A stretch of 13,246 nt of DNA from DASVEE01 sp036399695. GTDB lineage: Bacteria > Acidobacteriota > Thermoanaerobaculia > Gp7-AA8. Shown piece after piece: positions 1 to 7,039 of this stretch (within the stretch, counting starts at the first letter, position 1; the number at the start of each line of letters is the position of its first letter). The DNA lies in assembly GCA_036399695.1 (NCBI GenBank), contig DASWMP010000004.1, forward strand, positions 1-13,246, given 5' to 3'. The notes under the pieces are model-generated. The model was not told the DNA's origin and ran no database searches. It saw only the letters and a list, made by a program, of their open reading frames with translations. The position numbers and the translations under genes are program-made.

Positions 1-51
1 GCGAAGGGCGCAGCCCGTAGCTACCGCGCTCCTGGATTAACGACCGAGGCG

Positions 52-576
52 CTACTTCTCCGCGATCCGCTTCAGGTTGCCCAGGCCTTCCTCGAAGTCC
101 TTGCCGACCATCTTGTCCATGCTCATGAACGTGGTCATCAACTTCGTCATGTAGGAGCTGGGGCCGTGCATGTGCCAGGTGACGTTCGTGGCGTTGCCGT
201 TCGGCTCGAGGCGGAACTCGGTGACGTTGCTCGACGCGAAGGGCTTCAGGAAGTCGAGCTTGATGTCGATCTGGGCCGCGGAAGCGCGCGTGATCTCCAT
301 CCGCCCGGCGCCCGCTTTGGCGTTCCCTTCCCAGGTGTAGACGGAGCCGATGCCGCTCGGCGAGCCGGTGATCGTCTTCTTCATGGCCGGGTCGAGCTTC
401 TCGAACGGCGACCAGGCCGCCCAGTTGTTGAAGTCGGAGATGAGGGGGGCGATTTTGTCCGGGGTGGCGTTGATCGTGACGGTCCGCTCGACCGCGAAGC
501 TGTTGGGCTGCGTTGACGCGTAGACGAGGACGCCGGCGATGGCCGCGACGACGATGATGCCGATGATCTTGAGCAT
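52..576 (-). CDS. SRPBCC-family protein with N-terminal membrane anchor
   Basis: 174 aa. Residues 3-21 are a hydrophobic segment (signal anchor or uncleaved signal), followed by a START/polyketide-cyclase-like (SRPBCC) domain from about residue 27 to the end. Family features seen are the early beta strand with ERTVTINA, the FNNWAAWSPF segment after helix 1 (about 49-58), a GSVYTWEGN strand (77-85), and a long amphipathic C-terminal helix with MVGKDFEEGLGNLKR (about 156-170). These proteins have a deep hydrophobic pocket and usually bind lipids or other apolar ligands; neither ligand nor reaction can be read from the sequence. The start at 576 is supported by AGGAG seven nt upstream (ACAGGAGAACCCATG). 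It has no close same-strand partner: the next minus-strand gene upstream starts at 1887 and ends at 919, beyond a 342-bp repeat-filled gap. Family assignment is fairly firm, function unknown. Confidence 0.85.
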   Translation of the reverse strand: MLKIIGIIVVAAIAGVLVYASTQPNSFAVERTVTINATPDKIAPLISDFNNWAAWSPFEKLDPAMKKTITGSPSGIGSVYTWEGNAKAGAGRMEITRASAAQIDIKLDFLKPFASSNVTEFRLEPNGNATNVTWHMHGPSSYMTKLMTTFMSMDKMVGKDFEEGLGNLKRIAEK

Positions 577-654
577 GGGTTCTCCTGTTTTGAGAACCAG
601 TGGGCCGCGAGTGAGGCCCCGGTGTCAACCACTAATGCGGGAGGGCAACTGGAG

Positions 655-890
655 CCCGCTCGCGGGCGGCAGCGTCGTAGCCCCGGGCGCCAGCCCCAAG
701 GGCGTTAACTTTAGATGTGGGACAGACACTCTTGTCTGTCCGGTGCACCCGAACGGCCGCTTGTCTGGAGGACCTCGGGGGTGGGCCGGACAGACACTCT
801 TGTCTGTCCGGCCCACATGAGGCAAACCTCTGAGTTAACGCCGTTGGGGCTTGCGCCCGGTGCTACGACGCTGGCGCCCGCGGCGCGGGC
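655..890. repeat. Palindrome-within-palindrome repeat element
   Basis: Outer arms at 670-711 and 832-873 are inverted copies matching at 38 of 42 positions (CAGCGTCGTAGC...CCGGGCGC...AGCCCCAA...GGCGTTAACT), and a weaker match continues outward to about 655 and 890 through GCCCGC/GCGGGC blocks. Inside lie two units in inverted orientation, each a palindrome GGACAGACA-CTCT-TGTCTGTCC: 720-741, and 788-809, where the stem extends to 16 perfect base pairs with a 4-nt loop over 781-816. A third related palindrome is at 13202-13223. The layout resembles REP/BIME or MITE-like dispersed elements. No transposase is present and I cannot see target-site duplications. Confidence 0.85.
781..816. repeat. 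Perfect 16-bp stem, 4-nt loop hairpin
   Basis: 781-796 (GTGGGCCGGACAGACA) is exactly complementary to 801-816, leaving the loop CTCT. It is the strongest hairpin in the window. There is no T-run after it on either strand, so it is not a standard intrinsic terminator. It is an inner unit of the element at 655-890. Confidence 0.9.
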
Positions 891-918
891 TTGAAGCCGC
901 TGCCGCAAGACGGGGCGC

Positions 919-1887
919 CTAGCGCTTCATCTTCTTCAGGTAGGTCGCGTCGACGCCGTGGATGCGCATGGAGACGAGCTTGTCGATGGGGACATTCTCG
1001 TAGCCGGCGGCGCGGATCTCCCGGATGAACTCGGGGGTTACTTTGTGGATGCGCATGGCCACCAGGTCGTCGGCGTCCACCTTGGCGTAGCCGAGGGCGC
1101 GGACTTCCTTCACGAAGTCGGTGGTGACGCCGTGGATGCGGAAGGCCGTGAGGTCGCCGAAGTCGAGGCTGTAGCCGAGCGTCTTCATCTCGCCGGCGAA
1201 CTGCGGGGTCACTTTGTGGATGCGGCTGGCGACGAGATCGTTCAGGCCGAGGTTGCCCCAGCCGGTGGCGCGCATCTCGCGGATGTAGGCGGGCGTCACC
1301 TTGTGGATGCGCAGCTCGACGAGCTTGTCGGAGCTGAGCTTGTCGTAGCCGATGGAGCGGTACTCCTGCACGATCTGCGGCGTGACGTCGAAGATGCGCA
1401 TCTGCAGGTAGTCGTCGAGGCCGACGCGATAGCCGGAGGAGATCATCGAGCGGATGTAATCCGTGGAGACGTCGATCATGGCCAGGGAGAAGAGCGTGCG
1501 GTCGCGATCGCGCGTTTCGAGCTTCCCGACAGGGACGCCGAGGTTGCGGACGGCGTCGAAGTAGGCCTCGCTCGGAGTGAAGACGAACTCGCCGCCGCCG
1601 TGGCCCTGCTTGAACGCGCCGTCGAAGGCGACGGTGCCGGCCTCGCGGCGCAGCGAGAACGTCGCGGGCGTGGCCGTGGCGGCATTGACCTGCGCCGCGG
1701 ACAGCCCGGTGAACGAGCCGATCGGCATCGAGTTGCCGTGGTGGCTCGACTGGTGTTTGAGCTCCAGATGGATCATGCCCGGCTCGCTGTTCCGGAGCGA
1801 GCCGTTCCAGGAGCCGCGGATCTCGGCGGCGAAGGACGGGACGGCAGCGAACAGCAGAAGCGTGACGGCGGCAATGGTTTTACGCAT
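919..1887 (-). CDS. Secreted protein with seven ~29-residue repeats, partner of the M56 protease
   Basis: 322 aa from the ATG at 1887. This start is chosen because TTAGGAG lies 7 nt upstream and the protein then begins with a typical signal peptide (MRKTIAAVTLLLFAAVPSFA, likely cut after AxA near residue 21); a longer frame would start inside the previous gene. Residues 22-125 form a probably beta-rich domain with GSWNGSL and HLELKHQSS that I do not recognise. Residues 130-322 are seven tandem repeats of 24-29 residues, consensus (D/N)-L-V-x-(M/L)-R-I-H-(K/G)-V-T-P-x-(F/Y)-I-R-E-M-R-x-x-G-Y. The same repeat type forms the C-terminus of the M56 protease encoded 10 nt upstream, so the two are surely co-transcribed and probably functionally linked, for example by binding the same partner or each other (inference). 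No catalytic motif is visible. Expected outside the cytoplasmic membrane. Confidence 0.88.
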   Translation of the reverse strand: MRKTIAAVTLLLFAAVPSFAAEIRGSWNGSLRNSEPGMIHLELKHQSSHHGNSMPIGSFTGLSAAQVNAATATPATFSLRREAGTVAFDGAFKQGHGGGEFVFTPSEAYFDAVRNLGVPVGKLETRDRDRTLFSLAMIDVSTDYIRSMISSGYRVGLDDYLQMRIFDVTPQIVQEYRSIGYDKLSSDKLVELRIHKVTPAYIREMRATGWGNLGLNDLVASRIHKVTPQFAGEMKTLGYSLDFGDLTAFRIHGVTTDFVKEVRALGYAKVDADDLVAMRIHKVTPEFIREIRAAGYENVPIDKLVSMRIHGVDATYLKKMKR

Positions 1888-1897
1888 GGTCCGGCTC

Positions 1898-3979
1898 CTA
1901 ATGTTTGCGGTACTGCTCGAGGTCGCGGAGGGAGACGTCGGCGTGGCCGAGGCGGATGAGCTCACGCACCGAGAGCTTCGTGTAGCCGGCCGCCGCCAGC
2001 TCCTTCACGTACGCGACGGTGACGTCGGCAATCTGCAGCCCGGTGGCCTCGTTCGGCTTCTTCAGGTCGACGCCGGCGGCGCGCATCTCGCGCACGTAGG
2101 CCGGCGTCACGTCGTGGATCGACAGGCCGATCACTTCGTTCACCGGGACCTCGTTGCCGAAGAGCGCGCGCATCTCGCGGATGTAGGAGACATCGACGTC
2201 GTGCACCTTCAGTGGCAGGATGTTCTTGAACGTGAGCGAGTTGCCGAAGACGCCGCGCATCTGGCGGACGAACTCGGGGGTGAGACCGTGGACGCGGGCG
2301 GCGATGATCTCGCCGGCGCCGAGGTCGTTGCCGAAGACGCCACGCATCTCGCGAACGTAGGCGCTGTCGACGCCGTGCACCTTCATCGCCGTGACGTTAC
2401 CGAAGGTGAGGTCGTTACCGAAGACGCCGCGCATCTCGGCGATGTACTCGGGCGTCACGCCGACCGCGCGGAGGCTGATGATCTCGTCGAGGGTGAGGTC
2501 ACCGGAGATCGGCTTGTCCTTGCGGCCGTTCTTCTCTTTGCGCAGCTCCTTGACGTCGATGCGTACCTTCTGGCCGTCGCCGTCTCGATCGAGGTCGACC
2601 TCCACGCGCGTTTCCGGGTCGGAATCGTCGTCGTCGATGTCAAAGTCGGCGTCAGGGTCGATATCGATGTCGAGATCGGGATCCAGATCGATGTCCAGGT
2701 CCATGTCCAGGTCGATGTGGATGTTGCCGAGGGCGGCCAGCTCGGCGAGCTCCGGAAAGTCGGGCGTTCCCGGGACGTCCAGCAGTTCCGGCATTTCCGG
2801 GGCCTCCGGCGGCTCGGGCGCTTCCGGCGCCTCGGGTGCATCCGGGAAGTCGGCCGCATCGGGTGGCTCGGGAGCTTCGGGAGCTTCGGGAGGCAGGACG
2901 TCGATGCTGGTCGACGACTGCCGCGCCGCTTTCTCGTCACGGTCGGCGAAGATCGGGAGCGACGGCATCGCCATGGCGGTGCCGATGACCATCAGCATGC
3001 CGACCGCCGCGACCCAGCGAGAGGCAGGGGCGGGGACGTCGCCGCCGCGCGTGGCGATGCGCTTGATGCGGTCGAAGAGGGAGCCGCCGTTCGCCGCGAC
3101 GGCCAGCGCCGGCGCATGCGAGCGCAGCTCCTCGAGGCGGGAGAGGGCGCGGGCGTACTGCAGCGGCTTGCCGCAGATCGCCACGGCCAGATCGTCGCAG
3201 CAGTGCTCGCGCTCGACGCGCACCTGCCGGGAGATCCACCAGACGGCCGGGTGGTAGAACATCAGCGTCTCGGCGATCGCCTGCAGGAGGTTGACGAAGA
3301 AATCGTGGCGCCGCACGTGCGCGAGCTCGTGGGCGAGGATCATCTCGATCTGTTCCATCGACAGCCCGCTGAGCGCGGACGCCGGGAGGAGGACGACCGG
3401 CCGCAGCCAGCCGATCACCGACGGCACTTCGACGGCCGCCGATTCGACGAGGCGAACCGCGCGCGTCAGGCCGAGCCTTTCGGCGAGTTGCACCACGATG
3501 CGCTGCCATTCGGCGGAAGCGGGCGTCGTGTTCGCCACGAGGCGGTACGCACGCGACCAGGTGATCGCCAGCCGCGCCGAGAGCACGGCCACGCCGACCA
3601 GCCAGAGGAGGACGACGTTCGGCAGGACGCCGCGCGCTTTCGCGAGCAGGTCGATCGTGGCGGTCTGCGTTGCTTCGTCATCCGGCAGGACGATGGCGAG
3701 CGGCCCGAGCTTGAGCGTCGGCTGCGTCGCGACCGCTTCGGCGGCGGCCGCAGCGGCGGCGGGCGGCTCGTACGCCTGCCACGCCGTGCCGACGGACAGG
3801 ATCAGCAGCAGGGCCAGGGCGCCACAGGAGACGGCGTAACGGACGCCGGCGGACTGCTTCGAGAGGAGGGCCAGCGTCGCCGCCAGGATGCCGGCGACGA
3901 GCGCGCCCTGCCACAGCAGATGCAGGAGCGCCCAACCGATGGCTTGTGCGACCGGGCTGGTGAGGAAGTCGACGTTCAT
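1898..3979 (-). CDS. BlaR1-like M56 metallopeptidase with Asp-rich linker and C-terminal repeats
   Basis: 693 aa. Hydrophobic helices lie at about 10-39, 48-67, 119-141 and 321-340. The gluzincin motif HELAH is at 217-221, followed by the downstream motif E-R-E-H-C-C-D-D (256-263) that supplies the third zinc ligand region in M56 enzymes. In BlaR1/MecR1 this domain faces the cytoplasm and, once a sensor signals, leads to cleavage of the BlaI/MecI repressor. Here no penicillin-binding domain (SxxK, SxN, KTG order) follows. After helix 4 come a Pro/Glu tract (361-412), an alternating Asp tract (418-454), a basic stretch (478-489) and seven repeats of 27-29 residues (494-693), e.g. VHGV-x-x-x-(Y/F)-V-R-E-M-R-G-V-F-G-N. 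By homology with BlaR1 topology this part should lie outside the membrane. The ATG overlaps the blaI stop by 4 nt (ATGA) and AAGGAG precedes it. The signal sensed is unknown. Confidence 0.92.
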   Translation of the reverse strand: MNVDFLTSPVAQAIGWALLHLLWQGALVAGILAATLALLSKQSAGVRYAVSCGALALLLILSVGTAWQAYEPPAAAAAAAEAVATQPTLKLGPLAIVLPDDEATQTATIDLLAKARGVLPNVVLLWLVGVAVLSARLAITWSRAYRLVANTTPASAEWQRIVVQLAERLGLTRAVRLVESAAVEVPSVIGWLRPVVLLPASALSGLSMEQIEMILAHELAHVRRHDFFVNLLQAIAETLMFYHPAVWWISRQVRVEREHCCDDLAVAICGKPLQYARALSRLEELRSHAPALAVAANGGSLFDRIKRIATRGGDVPAPASRWVAAVGMLMVIGTAMAMPSLPIFADRDEKAARQSSTSIDVLPPEAPEAPEPPDAADFPDAPEAPEAPEPPEAPEMPELLDVPGTPDFPELAELAALGNIHIDLDMDLDIDLDPDLDIDIDPDADFDIDDDDSDPETRVEVDLDRDGDGQKVRIDVKELRKEKNGRKDKPISGDLTLDEIISLRAVGVTPEYIAEMRGVFGNDLTFGNVTAMKVHGVDSAYVREMRGVFGNDLGAGEIIAARVHGLTPEFVRQMRGVFGNSLTFKNILPLKVHDVDVSYIREMRALFGNEVPVNEVIGLSIHDVTPAYVREMRAAGVDLKKPNEATGLQIADVTVAYVKELAAAGYTKLSVRELIRLGHADVSLRDLEQYRKH

Positions 3980-4365
3980 TGCGATTCTCCTTCGAGACGA
4001 TCGAGCATTTCACGGATCGCGGTGAGCTCTTCGGCGGAGGTCTTGCGCGCCGAGAGCGCCTGCATGACGAGCTTGGTGGGGGAGCCGCCGAACGCCCGCT
4101 CCATCAGGTCCGAAAGGAGCTGACGCTGCGTCCGCTGCTCGCTCTGCTTAGCGAAGTAGACGTGGGCGCGCTGCGATTCATCGCGCGTCACCAGCCCCTT
4201 CTCCGTCATGATCTGCATCGTCTTCAGCACGGTGGTGTAGCCGCTGTCGTGCGTTTTCGCGAGCTCTTCGTGGACGTCACGGACGGTACAGGGGCCGCGC
4301 TCCCACAACACGTTGAGGATCGCGAGCTCCGCATCAGTCGGCCTGGGCATCTCTCTATCGGCCAT
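3976..4365 (-). CDS. blaI: BlaI/MecI/CopY-family transcriptional repressor
   Basis: 129 aa from the ATG at 4365, chosen because GAGGAG lies 6 nt upstream and the protein then begins just before the winged-helix domain; an in-frame ATG at 4425 would place the promoter inside the gene. Residues 9-72 fit the BlaI winged helix: TDAELAILNVLWERGPCTVRDV, then the recognition helix region with GYTTVLKTMQIMTEKGLV (42-59), then the wing with AHVYFA. Residues 73-129 form the helical dimerisation domain, where family members are cut by their cognate M56 protease; a candidate site near R90-A91-F92 is only a guess. Length is normal for the family. It is the first gene of a BlaI-M56-repeat protein operon and overlaps the protease gene by 4 nt. 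Two inverted repeats over its own promoter suggest autorepression. The symbol denotes the family; no beta-lactamase gene is nearby. Confidence 0.93.
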   Translation of the reverse strand: MADREMPRPTDAELAILNVLWERGPCTVRDVHEELAKTHDSGYTTVLKTMQIMTEKGLVTRDESQRAHVYFAKQSEQRTQRQLLSDLMERAFGGSPTKLVMQALSARKTSAEELTAIREMLDRLEGESQ

Positions 4366-4398
4366 CGGAATCTCCTCGTCTGAAGCTTGTACGAGGAG

Positions 4399-4425
4399 GT
4401 TATACGAAGGGTTTCGTAAGATCAA
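4399..4425 (-). promoter_or_regulatory. Promoter of the blaI-M56 operon
   Basis: Read on the minus strand, TTGATC (4420-4425) serves as a -35 and TATAAC (4399-4404, one mismatch to TATAAT) as a -10, with a 15-bp spacer, slightly short. The expected transcript start is near 4392, giving a leader of about 27 nt that contains the blaI ribosome-binding site. Both boxes overlap the inverted repeats listed next, as expected for a repressed promoter. Confidence 0.65.
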
Positions 4426-4439
4426 CGAAAACTTTCGTA
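4403..4439. promoter_or_regulatory. Paired BlaI-type operators
   Basis: Two dyads of identical design: TACGAA-GGGT-TTCGTA (4403-4418, perfect arms) and AACGAA-AACT-TTCGTA (4424-4439, one arm mismatch). Their starts are 21 bp apart, about two helical turns, so bound dimers would sit on the same DNA face. The first covers the spacer and the end of the -10, the second touches the -35. BlaI/MecI repressors are known to bind dyads at their own promoters, so these are the likely targets (inference). Confidence 0.75.
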
Positions 4440-4454
4440 GATGACGCAGAGAAC

Positions 4455-4512
4455 GATGGGATAGATGGGACAGATGAGAAACCCATTGGTCCCATAGGTC
4501 CTATTGGTCCCA
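4455..4512. repeat. 9-nt-period inverted repeat arms
   Basis: The left arm (4457-4478) has two 9-nt units, GGGATAGAT and GGGACAGAT. The right arm (4481-4512), read on the other strand, is GGGACCAAT, AGGACCTAT, GGGACCAAT, GGG. The units are related but not identical, so the hairpin is imperfect. It lies between the kinase stop (4523) and the blaI promoter, and could act in 3'-end formation of the kinase transcript, although no T-run follows. Confidence 0.6.
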
Positions 4513-4522
4513 CCCCCCGCTG

Positions 4523-7006
4523 CTACAACGCCCTGCGCAACGCGGCCAGCAGCTCCCCCAGCTCATAGGGCTTCAGCAGCGACACCACATGCGGCCTGCC
4601 GATGTACCGCTCGATGATCCGCCGGTCGCCGTGACCGCTGGAAAAAACGGTCGGCAGGTCGGGGCGGACCCGCGACAGCTCCTCGTAGACCGCCACGCCG
4701 CTCATCCCGGGGAGGGAGATGTCCAGGATCAGGGCATCCGGCTGGCTCTCCGCGGCGATGCGCAGCGCGTCCTCGCCCGTGGACGCGATCAGCACCTCGT
4801 GTCCCTCCGTGGCCAGGAGATCGCGGATGCCGACGGCGACGAGCTCCTCGTCGTCGACGAGCAGCAGCCGCAGCGAGGGCATCGCCGCCGCTTCGACGGG
4901 CGGGACCTTCGCGCGGGGACGCTCGTTCGTCAGCGGAATGTAGAAGTGGAAGGAGGTGCCTTTCGCCTCCTGATTCGGCTGGACGAACATCGCGCCGCCG
5001 TGGCGCACCACGATCTGGTGGGCCACGGCCAGGCCGAGGCCCGTGCCCTTGCCGGCCGGTTTCGTGGTGAAGAGGGGATCGAAGAGGTGCGGCAGATGCT
5101 CGGCCGGGATGCCGTCGCCGTTGTCCGAGAGGATGAAGTGCACGAAGCGGTCGGGGTCCGTGACGTTGAAAGGCGAGGTCGCGAGCGACCCCTGCGCCAC
5201 GCACATCGTGAGGCGGCCGCCCGCGCGCATGGCGTCGCGGGCATTCGTTGTCAGGTTCACCAGCACCTGCGTGAGCTGCGAGGAATCGGCTTTCATCCAG
5301 ATGCCCGGCGCGACGTCGGCGTCCAGCTCGATGAGCGGCCCGAGGAGCGCGCGCAGCTCGGAGGTGATCTGGCCCAGCCACGCCTCCACTTCCACCGGGG
5401 CGAGGACCGGTTCCGCCACCCTGGTGAACTGCAGCACCTCGGACGTCACACGCCGGCCGCGCTCCACCGCGCGGGTGATGTGCTCGGTGGCCGTCTTCAC
5501 CCGCTCGTCGTCCGTCACCAGCCGCCGGATGCGCTCCGCAAAGGGCTGGATGCCCATCAGCACGTTGTTGAACTCGTGCGCGATCGAGGCGGCGAGCCGC
5601 CCGAGACTGGTGAGGCGATGTGCCTGCTCGAGCTGCTGCTCGAGGGCGATGCGCTGCGTCACCTCGCGCGAAGTGACGATGATCCCGCGCACGGCCGGAT
5701 TGTCGACCATGTTGATGCCGGACGACTCGAGCCAGCGCCAGGTGCCGTCCTTGTGGAGGTAGCGGTAGCGCACCTGGGACGTCGTCCGTTTGGTCTGCAG
5801 TCCGCGCGCGAACTCGGCGGCGACGAGGGGCTGGTCGTCCGGATGGATGAAGTCGAAGGCGTTGAATCCGACCTGCTCCTCGTTCCGGTAGCCGAGGGCG
5901 TTGAAGAGGGCAGGGCTCTCGTAGCGGATCACGCCGTCCTCGTCGATGATGGCGATGACTTCCGTGATGTTCTCGATGACGGAGCGGAAGTGCTCCTCGC
6001 TGATGGCGAGCTGCTCCTCCGCCCGGCGCCGTTCGCTCAGGTCCATCATCACGCCGATCATCCGCACGGCGTGTCCGTGCTCGTCGCGAATCAGGCCGCC
6101 GCGGTCGAGGACGTAGGCGTAAGTACCGTCGGCGCGGAGGAAGCGATACTCGTCCGACCAGAGCGCAGCGTCGCCGCGGATCGCCTGCTCCACCGATTCG
6201 GCGATGCGGGCGCCGTCGTCCGGATGGATCCGCTCCACCCACCAGTTGATGGGCAGCAGCGGGTCGACTGCCGTATAACCGAGTGCGTCGTGGAGGACGC
6301 CGTTCCACCAGACAGTGTCGGTCAGAAGGTTCCAGTCGTACACCGTGTCCTGCGTGACTTTCGTCAGCAGGCCGAAGCGCTCGTCCTGCTCGCGAAAGCG
6401 CTGCTCGGCGCGTTTGCGCTCGAGCGTGTACGCCACCAGCTCGCCAACGACGCCGAGGAGACCGATGTCCGCCTCGGACCAGCGCGCCGGCTCGCGGACA
6501 CTGTCGAAGCCGATGAAGCCGATCAGATGCGAACCGGCGGAAAGCGGCAGATCGAGGACGGAGCGGATCTGGAGCTCACGCAACGATGCCTGCTCTACCG
6601 CCGCTTCGGGCGGCAGGTCGTCCACATTGCTGTGGATCGTCCGGAAGGCGCGGAGCTGTTCGAGCCACCAGGCGAACCTGTGCGCCGGGACTCCCTGCAG
6701 CGTGGGCCGCATCGCCGGAATGTTCTCGGCACGCCATTCGTGGGTGTTGCTGATCGTCGAGCCGTCAGGGGAGATCAGGAAGATGTAGGAACGGTCGGAG
6801 CGGGTGAAACGGCCGATGCGCCCGAGCACGTCGGTGATGACCTCGTCGATCGCCGCGGCCGGCGCTTTCATCAGGTCTGAGGAGATGCTGCCGACGAGCC
6901 GCTCGAAGGCGAGGCGGTGGCGCAGCTCTTCTTCAGCAGTGCCGGGCCTTGGCCCGAGCCGGATTCTCCCGGAATCAATCGGTGGGTCGGACATCGTGAC
7001 AGACAT
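4523..7006 (-). CDS. Soluble GAF-PAS-PAS hybrid histidine kinase with C-terminal receiver
   Basis: 827 aa with no membrane helices, so a cytoplasmic sensor. Domains in order: GAF (about 28-198); PAS 1 with a PAC tail (about 208-330, with YRFLRADGTYAYVLDRGG); PAS 2 with PAC (about 337-455, with YRYLHKDGTWRWLESSG); HisKA with the H-box AHEFNN (phospho-accepting His477); HATPase with N-box N588-A-R-D, G1 box D628-N-G-D-G and G2 box G-K-G-T-G-L-G-L (652-659); and a receiver from about 711 with acidic pair D718/D719, phospho-acceptor D762 in LDISLPGMSG and K812 in LKPYE. All catalytic residues are present. The start at 7006 has GGAGAG upstream; an in-frame ATG at 6994 is an alternative. The gene follows an acyltransferase by 33 nt on the same strand. 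No output regulator is adjacent; the receiver-only protein at 9354 is one possible partner (inference). The signal is unknown. Confidence 0.95.
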   Translation of the reverse strand: MSVTMSDPPIDSGRIRLGPRPGTAEEELRHRLAFERLVGSISSDLMKAPAAAIDEVITDVLGRIGRFTRSDRSYIFLISPDGSTISNTHEWRAENIPAMRPTLQGVPAHRFAWWLEQLRAFRTIHSNVDDLPPEAAVEQASLRELQIRSVLDLPLSAGSHLIGFIGFDSVREPARWSEADIGLLGVVGELVAYTLERKRAEQRFREQDERFGLLTKVTQDTVYDWNLLTDTVWWNGVLHDALGYTAVDPLLPINWWVERIHPDDGARIAESVEQAIRGDAALWSDEYRFLRADGTYAYVLDRGGLIRDEHGHAVRMIGVMMDLSERRRAEEQLAISEEHFRSVIENITEVIAIIDEDGVIRYESPALFNALGYRNEEQVGFNAFDFIHPDDQPLVAAEFARGLQTKRTTSQVRYRYLHKDGTWRWLESSGINMVDNPAVRGIIVTSREVTQRIALEQQLEQAHRLTSLGRLAASIAHEFNNVLMGIQPFAERIRRLVTDDERVKTATEHITRAVERGRRVTSEVLQFTRVAEPVLAPVEVEAWLGQITSELRALLGPLIELDADVAPGIWMKADSSQLTQVLVNLTTNARDAMRAGGRLTMCVAQGSLATSPFNVTDPDRFVHFILSDNGDGIPAEHLPHLFDPLFTTKPAGKGTGLGLAVAHQIVVRHGGAMFVQPNQEAKGTSFHFYIPLTNERPRAKVPPVEAAAMPSLRLLLVDDEELVAVGIRDLLATEGHEVLIASTGEDALRIAAESQPDALILDISLPGMSGVAVYEELSRVRPDLPTVFSSGHGDRRIIERYIGRPHVVSLLKPYELGELLAALRRAL

Positions 7007-7011
7007 GACTA

Positions 7012-7037
7012 CTCTCCGCTGTATGGGTCGCGGAGAG
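7012..7037 (-). promoter_or_regulatory. Hairpin over the kinase ribosome-binding site
   Basis: CTCTCCGC (7012-7019) and GCGGAGAG (7030-7037) are perfect 8-bp inverted arms around a 10-nt loop. In the minus-strand transcript the 3' arm contains GGAGAG, the Shine-Dalgarno sequence of the kinase, 5 nt before its ATG. The folded RNA would hide it. It could equally be a DNA operator dyad. Confidence 0.55.
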
Positions 7038-7039
7038 CT

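Larger units (their letters stand above)
577..918. other. Gene-free gap filled by nested inverted repeats
   Basis: 342 bp without a credible gene. It contains the SRPBCC gene's leader near 577-600 and a composite inverted-repeat element over about 655-890 (next entry). Short open frames here cover the repeats on both strands and have no ribosome-binding sites, so I do not call them. No obvious T-tract terminator for the repeat-protein gene ending at 919 is visible. Confidence 0.7.

Noticed and set aside
1577..4123. 848-aa open frame on the plus strand opposite the M56 operon
   Set aside because: It is the shadow of strongly codon-biased high-GC genes; the translation is Arg/Asp/His/Val-rich without domains, and the minus-strand products match known families.
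4481..4512. Collagen-like coding repeats (GGxCCx units)
   Set aside because: The 9-nt units could read as Gly-Pro-x triplets on the minus strand, but no open frame with a start extends through them.
4589..6880. 763-aa open frame on the plus strand opposite the histidine kinase
   Set aside because: Antisense shadow; the kinase domains with all catalytic motifs are on the minus strand over the same bases.
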